From Saprospiraceae bacterium UBA6168 (GTDB taxonomy: Bacteria > Bacteroidota > Bacteroidia > Chitinophagales > Saprospiraceae): DNA of 40,446 nucleotides. Under the pieces are notes generated by a model, which worked only from the letters and a program-made list of their open reading frames with translations, was not told where the DNA came from and did no database searches. Position numbers and translations under genes: made by a program. The stretch spans positions 1-40,446 of the forward strand of contig DIUC01000025.1 in NCBI GenBank assembly GCA_002435785.1, in the 5' to 3' direction. Shown piece by piece: positions 1 to 8,836 of the stretch (its first letter is position 1; every line of letters starts with the position of its first letter).

Positions 1-1
1 C

Positions 2-625
2 GAGGACGGCCCGACGCACCAGCCCATCGAGCAGGAAGCACAGCTCCGGCTGCTGGAGCAATTGAAAAACCACAGTGGCCGCAATGCCCTGCTTGCCCTG
101 CGTCCTGCCGATGGAGCGGAGACGGTCGTCGCCTGGCGTTTGGCGCTTGAAAATCGGACTTCTCCGACGGGCCTCGTGTTTAGCCGCCAAGGCGTAAATG
201 ACCTTCCGACCACCCACCAAGCCGATACTGCTAAGGGCGCATACATCGTCGAGCATTGCGAAGGCAAACCCGATGTGGTCTTAGTGGCCAATGGCTCCGA
301 AGTAGCCACCCTGGTAGCTGGTGCGGCCCTTTTGCGCAGCGAAAAAGGCTTGAAAGTGCGGGTGGTGTCAGCACCATCAGAGGGCTTGTTCCGCAACCAA
401 TCGAAGAAGTACCAGAAGGAGGTGCTGCCCGGCAATGTGCCAACTTTTGGCCTCACGGCTGGCCTCCCAAGTACGCTCCGTGGCCTCGTAGGCGACCGGG
501 GTTTGGTCTGGGGGCTTGGGCATTTTGGCTACTCTGCACCATTTAAAGTGTTGGACGAGAAGTTTGGTTTTACGGGGGCGAATGTGGCGGCGCAGGTTTG
601 TAAGTTGTTGAAAATCAAGGGATAA
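2..625 (+). CDS. tkt: Transketolase, C-terminal part (partial, 5' end outside window)
   Basis: This is the last 207 residues of transketolase, the thiamine-diphosphate enzyme that moves two-carbon ketol units between sugar phosphates in the pentose phosphate pathway (cytoplasm). The open frame enters from the left edge and begins with EDGPTHQPIEQ, the hallmark segment of the pyrimidine-binding domain. The C-terminal domain follows and includes the VVLVANGSEVATLV strand typical of the family. The first in-window start-like codon, at 62, is internal, so the gene must extend to the left. Translation ends at TAA 623-625. No terminator is obvious before the next gene. Confidence 0.95.
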   Translation, partial: EDGPTHQPIEQEAQLRLLEQLKNHSGRNALLALRPADGAETVVAWRLALENRTSPTGLVFSRQGVNDLPTTHQADTAKGAYIVEHCEGKPDVVLVANGSEVATLVAGAALLRSEKGLKVRVVSAPSEGLFRNQSKKYQKEVLPGNVPTFGLTAGLPSTLRGLVGDRGLVWGLGHFGYSAPFKVLDEKFGFTGANVAAQVCKLLKIKG

Positions 626-682
626 GCAGCTTGGTTTTGCAATTTGGATTTTGAAATGTATTTTTGTAAAAAAGAGAAAGTT

Positions 683-1294
683 ATGTCAGCAACAGCCGTT
701 CAAGCCAATCCAAGTTCGTTCCCTCCTAAGCCAATATTCAAGGCTGCCAAGCCCATTTCTTGGGAGGCATTTCAGCGTAAATACCTTTCAAGGGAAGATG
801 AATTCAAATATGAATGGGTGAATGGGCAGGTAGTCAAAACAAAACGGGGTATGGACAAGACACAATTCTATATTCAATTTAACCTGATTCAATGTTTTAG
901 AAGCCTCTATAATGAGGGCAAAGTCATCGGGGAGCTTATTGCAGAACCTGATTTGTTTTTCTTGTCCAATCATCGCCGCCCAGATATTACTTGGTTGACG
1001 AAGGAGCAAATTTATCGTCTTGCTGACCCTGAAGCATACGAAGTCCCGGCTTTCATTGTTGAAGTCATTTCAAACAACGATAAAATGAACACAGTGCGTG
1101 AAAAAATGATAAATTATCGGGATGCTGGGGTGCAAGTCGTTTGGCATATTTTCCCCAAAATGCAACAAGTGGATGTCTATTCAGGGAAAAACCTGTCTCA
1201 AAGCCAACTGTGTTCGGGAGATGATGTTTGCAGTGCAGAACCTACACTTCCTAATTTCAAAATCACGGTTAACGAAATTTTTCGTAAAAAATAA
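683..1294 (+). CDS. Uma2 family (DUF820) PD-(D/E)XK nuclease-like protein
   Basis: 203-residue protein of the Uma2/DUF820 family, which has a restriction-endonuclease-like fold; the biological role of most members is unknown. Visible hallmarks are YEWVNGQVV near residue 40, RRPDITWL near 105, and FIVEVISNNDK followed by a K...Y.aGV..VW block near 130-155. The PD and ExE/VEV acidic residues correspond to the usual metal-binding positions. ATG 683 is preferred because the family begins close to it; an upstream in-frame ATG (656) and TTG (644) would add a lysine-rich tail with no family counterpart. It is A/T-richer than the flanking enzymes and ends 6 bp before the small ORF at 1301, so the two are probably co-transcribed. 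Confidence 0.85.
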   Translation: MSATAVQANPSSFPPKPIFKAAKPISWEAFQRKYLSREDEFKYEWVNGQVVKTKRGMDKTQFYIQFNLIQCFRSLYNEGKVIGELIAEPDLFFLSNHRRPDITWLTKEQIYRLADPEAYEVPAFIVEVISNNDKMNTVREKMINYRDAGVQVVWHIFPKMQQVDVYSGKNLSQSQLCSGDDVCSAEPTLPNFKITVNEIFRKK

Positions 1295-1300
1295 ACTGCC

Positions 1301-1540
1301 ATGACTATTTCAGAAATGCAAAATAGACTAATTAGGCTAATCATTAACACAAGTGACAAAGATTTATTGGCCAAACTTCACGAAGTTTTTCAAGCAAGTA
1401 AAATTACAAAACAGCAATCAGAAGTTTTTCTTTCTGAACAAGAAGAGGCTTGGATACATGAATCGATTTCAACTGAAAGAATTGATAAAGATGCTATCAT
1501 GCGAGATTTAGAGAGCCTATCAATATTTTACAAAAAGTAA
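1301..1540 (+). CDS. Small hypothetical protein downstream of Uma2 gene
   Basis: 79-residue acidic protein that I do not recognise. It looks largely alpha-helical: an N-terminal helix (residues 3-30) and a C-terminal part rich in Glu, Asp and Ser. Its start lies 6 bp after the Uma2 stop, which suggests translation from the same mRNA. The spacing and size resemble a small regulatory or antitoxin-like partner, but no antitoxin DNA-binding motif is visible, so that role is only a guess. Base composition is A/T-rich like the Uma2 gene and unlike the FAA-hydrolase gene that follows, suggesting the pair arrived together. Confidence 0.6.
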   Translation: MTISEMQNRLIRLIINTSDKDLLAKLHEVFQASKITKQQSEVFLSEQEEAWIHESISTERIDKDAIMRDLESLSIFYKK

Positions 1541-1571
1541 AATATTACCGTTTAATTTAGCTTGATTTTCC

Positions 1572-2435
1572 ATGAAACTAATCCGCCACGGCAAACCCAA
1601 CCAAGAAAAACCCGGCATCCAAATCCCAAATGGCACACGCCTTGACGTGAGTGCTTTTGGACAAGATTTCGATGAAAAATTCTTCGAAAATGATGGCCTG
1701 AACAAATTGGCAGATTGGCTGCTAAGCCACCAATCGCAATGCCCCATCGTAAGCCCAAAAACAAGGCTGGGCGCACCCATAGGCCGCCCCTCCAAAATCA
1801 TCTGCATCGGGCTGAACTACTCCGACCACGCCAGGGAAAGCGGCATGACCCTGCCGACCGAGCCTATCCTTTTTTTCAAGTCAACGACGGCGGTTTGCGG
1901 ACCGGATGACAATGTTATCATTCCAAAAAACAGCGAAAAAACGGATTGGGAAGTGGAATTGGCGGTGGTGATAGGCAAGAAGGCAAGCTATGTGGAGGAG
2001 GCCAATGCTATGGATTTTGTGGCGGGGTATGTCCTGCACAACGACATCAGCGAACGGGCCTTCCAGTTGGAGCGGCAAGGGCAGTGGGTAAAGGGGAAAA
2101 GCGCAGATACCTTTGCCCCATTGGGGCCATTTCTGGCAACGAAGGACGAGATTCCCAACCCGCACAACCTCAGCGTGTGGCTAAAAGTCAATGGCGAGCG
2201 CCTCCAATACAGCAACACGAGCAACCTCGTTTTCAACATCCCGCACCTCGTCAGCTATATCAGCCAATTTATGACGCTGCTTCCCGGAGATGTGATTTCC
2301 ACGGGGACTCCAGCGGGCGTTGGACTTGGCCTGAACCCACCTCGCTACCTCAAGTCAGGGGATGTAATTGAGCTTGGCATAGACGGGCTTGGGTTGCAAC
2401 GGCAGGAGGTAGTCGCTTGGAGTGGGGTGGGGTGA
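1572..2435 (+). CDS. Fumarylacetoacetate hydrolase (FAH) family protein
   Basis: 287-residue FAH-family enzyme. The family is metal-dependent and cleaves or isomerises C-C bonds in beta-diketo or oxo acids in sugar-acid and aromatic catabolism. Family blocks in order: GLNYSDHA (about residue 80), DWEVELAVVIG (about 125) carrying acidic metal ligands, HNDISERAFQ (about 155), KSADTFAPLGP (about 175) and STGTPAGVG (about 245). Length and pattern fit the group often annotated as ureidoglycolate lyase or 2,4-diketo-3-deoxy sugar-acid hydrolase. No pathway genes adjoin it, so the substrate cannot be named. The ATG at 1572 gives the normal N terminus. Confidence 0.9.
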   Translation: MKLIRHGKPNQEKPGIQIPNGTRLDVSAFGQDFDEKFFENDGLNKLADWLLSHQSQCPIVSPKTRLGAPIGRPSKIICIGLNYSDHARESGMTLPTEPILFFKSTTAVCGPDDNVIIPKNSEKTDWEVELAVVIGKKASYVEEANAMDFVAGYVLHNDISERAFQLERQGQWVKGKSADTFAPLGPFLATKDEIPNPHNLSVWLKVNGERLQYSNTSNLVFNIPHLVSYISQFMTLLPGDVISTGTPAGVGLGLNPPRYLKSGDVIELGIDGLGLQRQEVVAWSGVG

Positions 2436-2666
2436 TTATTTTTTGTTTGCGCTGCCGACCTCACCGTTCGTCTCCGACACAGCCACCCGAGCTGCTTGGC
2501 CATAAGAATGCCGTTCCTTTTTTCCGCCTACCCATTATTTTCTTTGGAAATTCCTTTTCTTTGTGAAATATTGACCACCAGATTGTGTTAAATCTCAGCT
2601 TTGGGGTCAATAATGCACGATTTCCTTTCGTTTAGACCTGCTTAACCACGACCTTAGAATTTCAGT
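2436..2666. other. Intergenic region before WG-repeat gene
   Basis: 231 bp without a credible gene. It presumably contains the promoter of the WG-repeat gene, but no perfect TAnnTTTG box is visible. The 15-mer TCCTTTCGTTTAGAC at 2623-2637 recurs at 18274-18288, just upstream of another gene. Confidence 0.5.
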
Positions 2667-5600
2667 ATGCGATTGCAGAAAACGCTATTTTTTGTGCTAC
2701 TCCTCTTGCTACCGTTGATAGTGGAGGCACAGGCACTTTTCCCTATAAAAAAAGACAAGAAATGGGGCCTTATGAATGCAGAGGGCCGATTGGTGCAGCA
2801 GCCATTGTACGATGCCATCGGTGAGTTCAAGCAGTTCGGTTACGCAACCATGCAGCGAAAGGGGAAGGTTGGCCTACTCAACGCAGAAGGTGCCGAAATC
2901 GTCGCTCCCAATTTCGAAGACCTAAAACCCTTGGACAGCACCCTTATTGCGGTCATGGAAAAAGGCGAGTGGAAGGTCATCAACTTGTCAGGAAAGGTGA
3001 TTTTGCCAGCAGGCTATGAGCAGGTAGAAGTGCTCAAAAGCAGAAATCAAGCTGGATTTCCGCATTCTCGAGCCTACCTTTCCTTCAAAAAGGAAAAGAA
3101 ATGGGGGATTGTAAGCGAACAGGGCGAAATAGTTGCCAAGCCAAGGTTTGATGAGGTTTCGTTGTACAAAAACCTCCCTCAAGGAGTGAGCGTCACTTAT
3201 TTTCTTATTAAAAAAGATGGATTAATCGGACTACTGCTACCGAATGGGAGTGAGTTGTTGCCCCCCCAAGCCGACGAAATCAGGGTTTGGAGTGCAAGTC
3301 TGATTTTTTTTGAGAAAAAACTGAAATGGGGCGCCGTCAACCAATTTGGCCAAACCGTGCTCGACAATATCTATGACCAATTCGGAAGCCTCTCCAACAA
3401 TTTCCTCAAATTGGTCTCCGACAAAAAAACCTTCTTGTTTTCGTTGGTTTATAACAACTTGGTTTCCACAGGTGATTACGAAGCATTCTATCCCTTTAGC
3501 GACGATTATGTGTTGTGCAAAAAGAATCGCCTCTTAGGGCTGATTGACCATTGTGGAAGCCTTGTGCTTGCCAATCGCTACAACGAAATCCAACCTTACA
3601 GTGGTGAGCTTTTCCGTGCAAATTTTGAGGGCAAATGGGGTATTGTGACCTTGGATGACCTGACCATCATCCCTTTTAGCTTTGATTATATTTCGCCCAT
3701 GAAACAAGGCCGCTGCGTGGTCATCAGCAACCGGAAATGCGGCGTGGCCAATGGTAGGGGAGTAATTATGGTGGAACCACAATTTGACAGGATTGTACTC
3801 GAAGATGACCAAGTGAAAGCCTACAAGGAGCGCCAACTGGCGGTGTTCAACTTTGACTCCGATGGGCAATTGCAGGGGGAGAATAAATTCGAGCGGCATT
3901 TCACCATAAAGGTCACAAAGGGAAACGAGGATGTCGCCCCCCAATTTGGCGAAGCCGAAAGCCCTTATCAATTGGACAAATTCGAGTGGTTTTACTCCCC
4001 GAAGCATGACAAATGGGGGCTTCGAAGGTTGGACAACGGGAACGTCCAAATAGAACCTTCCTTTCACCAAATAAGGGTGGAAAAAGCGGTCGGGCTGACC
4101 ATTGTTGGCATCGAAACAATGCAGGAAATCAAGTTTGACCGCACTGCCTACCGTTTTGAGATGGCTTACGGGTTGGTGAAGAACGACACGGGACTTTTGG
4201 TGCACGAGGTAAATTTGGTGGACGTGCGCCTGTCTGACTTTGGCCAAGGGCTGCCAGTGGCACGGTGTATTTTTGCCAACGGCAAGCATGGGCTGGTCAA
4301 CAAAATTGGCAAAATCATTTGCAAGGATTTGGCATTTGTAGGCGAATTTAGCGGCGGGGTGGCACGAGCCAGCCAAAAGGGAAGAATGTCTGCCACACTT
4401 GACAAGTCCGCCAGGAATATGGGCTTCCTCCAAAATTTTCTTTCCACCAAGCTTGCTCCCGTCAGCCTGACCGACTACACACAACATGACCTGAACATTG
4501 ACAACCGGGGCTTGCTCACCTGTGAGGGGTGTAGTTGGGGCTATTTGGACACGTTGGGCGCCATGGTCGTGCAGCCCCAATTTTCATTTGCAAAGGATTT
4601 TGTCAACCAAGTCGGAATCGTGGAGTTGACCGGCAAGTGGGGCATGGTGGACAACAAAGGAAAACAATTGCTCCCATGCCGATATGATGAACTTGGGTTT
4701 TTGGAAAACACGGGCAACAAAGTGCTGCGTGTTTTCAAGAAAGAAGAAAAATACGGGCTGATTGATACCCTCGGCCAACTCGCTGTTGGGGTACATTATG
4801 AGAACATCGGCTCCTTTAGCGATGGCCGGCTTGCCGTAAAACGCAATGGCGTTTGGGGCTTCGTGGATGGGAACGGGCGGGAAGTCGTGCCCTGCCGTTT
4901 TGATGAGGTGGGGCCATTCAGCGAAGGGTGGGCAGCCGTGCGGCTTGGCGGCAAGTGGGGCTATATTGACCGCAACGGGGCTGTGGAGTTGGATTTTCAG
5001 TTCGCAAAAGCAGGCATCTTTAGCAACGGCTTGGCACCTGCCAAGCGGGAAGGCCCCCACTTTGGTTATATTGACCGGACTGGGAAATGGGTCATCAAGC
5101 CCACATTCCCAAAGGCTCACCCATTCGATAGGGGAATAGCCAGGGTGGAGGAGTTTACTGGCCAATTCCTTCGGACGGGGCTGATAGATACCCTGGGCGT
5201 TTATATCCTTAAACCCAAATTTGTCACCCTCTCCAATTTCAACCAGCACGGGCTGGCGGTGGCAGAAATTGGCGGCAGCCCTGCACGGCTTACCCTCGTA
5301 AACATGAAGGGGCAAGCAGTAACGAACCTCCCTTACCGCAGCATAGCGCCGTTTGTCGAGGGGCTTGCCAGGGTTCAGTACCACGACAGTTGGGGTTTTG
5401 TGGATACCACTGGCAAGATGGTGGTGGAGGCAACTTTCTTCAAGGCAAGTGACTTTTCCGAGGGGAAGGCAGCCGTCTGGCGGGATGGCCAATGCGGGTT
5501 CATTGACCGAACCGGCAAATTTGTGATTGAGCCACTTTTCAGTAAGTGCATGGATTTCAAGGACGGCAAGGCAATTGTTTTCAAAGGCAGCCACCGGGCG

Positions 5601-6056
5601 GGCCTTATTGATGCCGCTGGGAATTTTGTCATAGAGCCTGGCATCAACAAACTTTTGGACTTCGCCGATGGCCGTGGCCTCGTGCGTGATGACAACTACA
5701 AATTCTACTACATCACTGAGCAAGCCCGTTTTTACAATGGTTTTTATGAAAAAGCGGGCCAATACCGGCACGGGGTCGCCGTGGTTCAAGTGGACGGCAA
5801 CTGGGCCATTATCAATCAGCAAGGCATCGAAATCATACCTCCCAAGTACGACAAGATTGAACAGTTTGAAGACGGATTTGCCAAGGTGCGCATCAAGGGC
5901 TTCAACGGGCTGACCAACCTCCAAGGCGAACTTATCGTGCAACCTAACTACGAGTACATCAGCTACGCAGGTGAAGGGCTTTTCCGGGTGGAGCAAGGCG
6001 ACAAGGTTGGTTATTTTGACATGGATGGTAAATGGATTTGGGGGCTGCAAGAGTAG
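2667..6056 (+). CDS. Giant WG (KWG) repeat-containing exported protein
   Basis: 1129-residue protein with a signal peptide (residues 1-22, ending VEAQA) followed almost end to end by WG repeats. About 25 units can be counted, each a variant of KWG(Y/F/L)(I/V)D..G..V..P.(Y/F)D.. spaced 40-50 residues apart. Well-preserved units include KKWGLMNAEG near residue 31, GVWGFVDGNG near 730 and DKVGYFDMDG near 1112. WG repeats form short beta units; family members are usually surface or secreted and of uncertain function, probably binding. It is exported, probably to the periplasm or cell surface. No Por-type C-terminal sorting domain is visible. The central segment (residues 400-560) has more degenerate repeats. 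Confidence 0.92.
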   Translation: MRLQKTLFFVLLLLLPLIVEAQALFPIKKDKKWGLMNAEGRLVQQPLYDAIGEFKQFGYATMQRKGKVGLLNAEGAEIVAPNFEDLKPLDSTLIAVMEKGEWKVINLSGKVILPAGYEQVEVLKSRNQAGFPHSRAYLSFKKEKKWGIVSEQGEIVAKPRFDEVSLYKNLPQGVSVTYFLIKKDGLIGLLLPNGSELLPPQADEIRVWSASLIFFEKKLKWGAVNQFGQTVLDNIYDQFGSLSNNFLKLVSDKKTFLFSLVYNNLVSTGDYEAFYPFSDDYVLCKKNRLLGLIDHCGSLVLANRYNEIQPYSGELFRANFEGKWGIVTLDDLTIIPFSFDYISPMKQGRCVVISNRKCGVANGRGVIMVEPQFDRIVLEDDQVKAYKERQLAVFNFDSDGQLQGENKFERHFTIKVTKGNEDVAPQFGEAESPYQLDKFEWFYSPKHDKWGLRRLDNGNVQIEPSFHQIRVEKAVGLTIVGIETMQEIKFDRTAYRFEMAYGLVKNDTGLLVHEVNLVDVRLSDFGQGLPVARCIFANGKHGLVNKIGKIICKDLAFVGEFSGGVARASQKGRMSATLDKSARNMGFLQNFLSTKLAPVSLTDYTQHDLNIDNRGLLTCEGCSWGYLDTLGAMVVQPQFSFAKDFVNQVGIVELTGKWGMVDNKGKQLLPCRYDELGFLENTGNKVLRVFKKEEKYGLIDTLGQLAVGVHYENIGSFSDGRLAVKRNGVWGFVDGNGREVVPCRFDEVGPFSEGWAAVRLGGKWGYIDRNGAVELDFQFAKAGIFSNGLAPAKREGPHFGYIDRTGKWVIKPTFPKAHPFDRGIARVEEFTGQFLRTGLIDTLGVYILKPKFVTLSNFNQHGLAVAEIGGSPARLTLVNMKGQAVTNLPYRSIAPFVEGLARVQYHDSWGFVDTTGKMVVEATFFKASDFSEGKAAVWRDGQCGFIDRTGKFVIEPLFSKCMDFKDGKAIVFKGSHRAGLIDAAGNFVIEPGINKLLDFADGRGLVRDDNYKFYYITEQARFYNGFYEKAGQYRHGVAVVQVDGNWAIINQQGIEIIPPKYDKIEQFEDGFAKVRIKGFNGLTNLQGELIVQPNYEYISYAGEGLFRVEQGDKVGYFDMDGKWIWGLQE

Positions 6057-6272
6057 TGGCCCCCTTCGAAATGGTGTTCGAGAAAAGTTTACCGCAAAAT
6101 GAAACCTATTCAAAAATCTGCGTAAAAGTTAGCCGTTGACTTCGTGAAATCAGCGTTTTTCAAAAAGTTGAAAAAAAATTTGATGTTGACTTGCATGTAA
6201 TTTCAAAAGAAACTTACCTTTGCGCTCGCCTTTGAAAAAGGGCGGGTTTGAAGAAAGTTTCAAACATGAAAT
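6057..6272. other. Intergenic region upstream of tRNA-Asn
   Basis: 216 bp with no supported protein gene. It contains the tRNA promoter described separately; the remainder shows nothing I can name. Confidence 0.5.
6191..6222 (+). promoter_or_regulatory. Bacteroidota-type promoter for tRNA-Asn
   Basis: A perfect -7 box TACCTTTG (TAnnTTTG consensus) lies at 6215-6222 with TTG at 6191-6193 as a -33 element, 21 bp away. The next transcribed feature is the tRNA at 6273. Confidence 0.7.
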
Positions 6273-6346
6273 GCCCCCTTAGCTCAGTCGGTTAGAGCGC
6301 CGGACTGTTAATCCGTAGGTCTTTGGTTCGAGTCCAAAAGGGGGCG
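6273..6346 (+). tRNA. tRNA-Asn (anticodon GTT)
   Basis: 74-nt cloverleaf. The acceptor stem is GCCCCCT (6273-6279) with AGGGGGC (6339-6345) and discriminator G6346. The D arm is GCTC...GAGC. The anticodon loop CTGTTAA (6305-6311) carries GTT at 6307-6309. The T arm is TTTGG-TTCGAGT-CCAAA. CCA is not encoded. The first anticodon-stem pair is C27 opposite U43, a mismatch, while the other four pairs are good. The tRNA reads Asn codons AAC/AAU. Confidence 0.97.
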
Positions 6347-6352
6347 CAAAAA

Positions 6353-6378
6353 GCCCCGCAGCAATGCGGGGCTTTTTT
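6353..6378 (+). terminator. Rho-independent terminator of tRNA-Asn
   Basis: Perfect 8-bp stem GCCCCGCA (6353-6360) / TGCGGGGC (6365-6372) with a GCAA tetraloop, followed directly by six T (6373-6378). It lies 6 bp after the tRNA. Confidence 0.93.
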
Positions 6379-6393
6379 GTTTATTGACTTGGG

Positions 6394-6401
6394 TACTTTT
6401 G
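6394..6401 (+). promoter_or_regulatory. Candidate -7 box for the PfkB kinase gene
   Basis: TACTTTTG matches TAnnTTTG and lies 26 bp before the kinase ATG. A TTTG at 6376-6379 is closer than the usual -33 spacing, so only the -7 element is convincing. Confidence 0.4.
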
Positions 6402-6426
6402 CTAACATCACAACCCTCAACCTAAT

Positions 6427-7347
6427 ATGAGCCTACTCACCGTCGGTACCGTCGCATTCGACGACATCGAAACTCCTCTTGGCAAAGCTGACAAAATCGT
6501 TGGTGGCGCTTGCACTTACATTTCTTTGGCAGCATCTTATTTTGTCAATGGAATCAACCTCGTTTCCGTCATCGGTGATGACTTCCCACAGGAAACCCTG
6601 GATTTATTGGCCTCCAAAGGTGTCAACCTTGAGGGCTTGCAGGTGAAGCACGGCGAAAAGTCCTTCTTCTGGGCCGGCCGCTACCATGCCGACCTCAACA
6701 GCCGGGATACCCTCGATACCCAGCTCAATGTGTTGGCTGACTTTGACCCAATACTGCCTGAAAGTTACAAGAACAGCGATTTCGTGATGCTGGGCAACCT
6801 GACCCCTGATGTTCAAATGCGGGTCATCGAGCAAATGGAAACCCGGCCCAAGCTCATTGCAATGGATACCATGAACTTCTGGATGAACATCGCCATGGAG
6901 CGCCTCCAAGAGGTTTTGAGCAAGATTGACTGCCTGATTGTCAACGACGAAGAAGCACGGCAATTGAGCGGCGAACACAGCCTTGTGAAAGCTGCCCACA
7001 AAATCCTGGAAATGGGGCCAAAATACTTGGTCATAAAAAAAGGGGAGCATGGCGCACTACTGTTTTACAACGACAACATTTTCTTTGCTCCAGCGCTGCC
7101 CCTGGCCGAGGTTTTCGACCCAACTGGCGCTGGCGATACCTTTGCGGGCGGATTCATGGGCTACCTTGCAAAATCAGGCGACCTTTCCTATGAAAACATG
7201 AAGCGGGCAGTGATTTTTGGCTCCGCAATGGCTTCCTTCTGCGTTGAAAAATTCGGCGTAGAACGCCTAACGGAGCTTACCCAACTTGAAATCAACAAGC
7301 GGGTTTCCAAATTTGTGGACTTGGTGAATTTTGATGCACAGCTTTGA
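6427..7347 (+). CDS. PfkB family carbohydrate/nucleoside kinase
   Basis: 306-residue cytoplasmic kinase of the ribokinase/PfkB family, which phosphorylates a sugar or nucleoside hydroxyl with ATP. The diagnostic second PfkB signature DPTGAGDTFAGGF begins at residue 231; Asp237 is the expected catalytic base and GAG forms the anion hole. The N-terminal GG motif (VGGACTYISLAASYF, residues 25-39) matches the first signature region, and LIVNDEEARQLSG is the usual strand before the nucleotide site. Substrate cannot be assigned: the sequence resembles the adenosine/ribokinase-like group common in Bacteroidota. It stands alone between the tRNA terminator and an exported protein. Confidence 0.9.
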   Translation: MSLLTVGTVAFDDIETPLGKADKIVGGACTYISLAASYFVNGINLVSVIGDDFPQETLDLLASKGVNLEGLQVKHGEKSFFWAGRYHADLNSRDTLDTQLNVLADFDPILPESYKNSDFVMLGNLTPDVQMRVIEQMETRPKLIAMDTMNFWMNIAMERLQEVLSKIDCLIVNDEEARQLSGEHSLVKAAHKILEMGPKYLVIKKGEHGALLFYNDNIFFAPALPLAEVFDPTGAGDTFAGGFMGYLAKSGDLSYENMKRAVIFGSAMASFCVEKFGVERLTELTQLEINKRVSKFVDLVNFDAQL

Positions 7348-7437
7348 CGCCATTTGGTGAATAAATTAGGTTAAATAGAACGGGAAGCGCACTTGAATGG
7401 TGTTTTTTGCCGTCCTTCGTCACTTAAATATGCACCT

Positions 7438-8688
7438 ATGTCCCAACGAATTACCCTCTTTTTTGCGCTTACCATTTTATTCATTTGCCCACTCTGGGCA
7501 CAGGTCAGGGTGTTGGGCAGCCTTGCTATTGGCGACACCACTAAATTCCATTTGCTCAAAACCACGAGGGAAGACCGGTTCATTGGCACCGTCCTGTTTT
7601 GGTCCGCCGATTCGTTGGTTTTTTTGACCAACGCCAAGGTTAGGATAGCATTTCCGCCGTCTGAAGTCAGGTCAATTGAAGTGGCGGAGAACCAGCAGGC
7701 AGGCCATATTGGTGCCGAAATTTTCGTGCTGGAAACCACGGATGGGAAATCATATTTCGGTTATGTCAAGGGCATGGACTCCAATAGAATCATATTTGCG
7801 GCGGGCAATGCTGGAACCATTAGGCTGTGGGCTGAAAATGTGGTCTCCATTGAGCCGACTTCAACCATGACCATGGTGATGAAGGAGCCGTTCGTCAATG
7901 AATATTGCTTGAAAAGCGTTAAGGGAAAAAAAGTGGTCGGGGAAATGATGGGGTACTCAGGTGGACAAGTTGAATTCAAGGATGAGCGGGGTAGGGTGGT
8001 GCGAGAACCATTGAAGAACTTGAGAAAATACAGCTTGAACCCCCAATATACTCCCTATACGGCACACTCACGGGCGTTGCTTTTCCTGCCTACAGGCTTC
8101 GGAATGGCCAAAGGGGACCGGGAGTTCAGGAACATCGTCGTGGGAATCAACAATTTTGCTTACGGCATAACCGACCAGTTATCCTTGGGGGCAGGCTTGG
8201 TCTCTTTCCTTCCTTATGTTGATTTAAAGTTTTCCCAGCCAATTGGCAAGTATGTCCATTGGAGCATAGGAGGGTACGCCTTTGTTCCCTTCTCTTTTGG
8301 TTACCACAGCTCGGTTTCCATCGGCACGCCCGACTATTTCCTTAACATCAGTTACCTTAGAAACAGGGAAAACAAAGGGCTATATACTGATAGCGACTTT
8401 GAGAGCTTTGGTGTTGGCGCATCCCTGCGATCGGGTCGGCGGTCTCGACTTTTCGCAGAATACAATATTTTGGTAGCACCAAGCGGTAGATTTGGATACG
8501 GTTTATTTTACGAAACCGGCTTTGGGAACTCCTTTTCTTGGGGCTACGGCTGGTTCAACAGGAAGCTCCGTCTTGAAACAGGCATCATGGCAACTGGTCC
8601 TTTTTACAGCTATTTTTGTACAGGCCCTGATTGCCCAAGCTATTATCACCTGCCCATTCCATTCTTTTCCTTTGGTTTCAATTTCTAA
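7438..8688 (+). CDS. Exported hypothetical protein, probable outer-membrane barrel
   Basis: 416 residues with a clear signal peptide (MSQRITLFFALTILF... ending LWAQ). ATG 7438 is chosen over the upstream in-frame ATG at 7393 because the signal peptide begins there. The N-terminal third holds two or three beta units with a (G)T..(R/G)..F.G.V......(I/V).F..G pattern (around residues 30-130), resembling small-barrel (LSm-like) repeats. The C-terminal two thirds is rich in alternating aromatic and glycine strands and ends FFSFGFNF, a terminal aromatic typical of outer-membrane barrels. I do not recognise a named family. Localisation to the outer membrane is an inference. Confidence 0.75.
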   Translation: MSQRITLFFALTILFICPLWAQVRVLGSLAIGDTTKFHLLKTTREDRFIGTVLFWSADSLVFLTNAKVRIAFPPSEVRSIEVAENQQAGHIGAEIFVLETTDGKSYFGYVKGMDSNRIIFAAGNAGTIRLWAENVVSIEPTSTMTMVMKEPFVNEYCLKSVKGKKVVGEMMGYSGGQVEFKDERGRVVREPLKNLRKYSLNPQYTPYTAHSRALLFLPTGFGMAKGDREFRNIVVGINNFAYGITDQLSLGAGLVSFLPYVDLKFSQPIGKYVHWSIGGYAFVPFSFGYHSSVSIGTPDYFLNISYLRNRENKGLYTDSDFESFGVGASLRSGRRSRLFAEYNILVAPSGRFGYGLFYETGFGNSFSWGYGWFNRKLRLETGIMATGPFYSYFCTGPDCPSYYHLPIPFFSFGFNF

Positions 8689-8762
8689 ATGTTTTTGTAA
8701 ACACCTTGGCGGCCAACGTTTTTCCTTTCCTTTTTTTTAATTCTGGATTAAATTTTTTCTTT

Positions 8763-8795
8763 TTTTCGCATAAAACCAAATCCTTGCTACATTTG
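8763..8795 (+). promoter_or_regulatory. Candidate promoter for patatin-like gene
   Basis: A perfect TAnnTTTG box, TACATTTG, lies at 8788-8795, with a T-rich -33 region (TTTT at 8763-8766) about 21 bp upstream. The gene starts 41 bp downstream. Confidence 0.55.
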
Positions 8796-8836
8796 GGCGA
8801 TACATTTCTTATTCTCTTTTCAAATAATTGCCATCC

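Noticed and set aside
4584..6113. 509-codon open frame on the minus strand inside the WG-repeat gene
   Set aside because: It is a frame shadow: the opposite strand has a signal peptide and regular WG repeats, while this frame has no recognisable domain.
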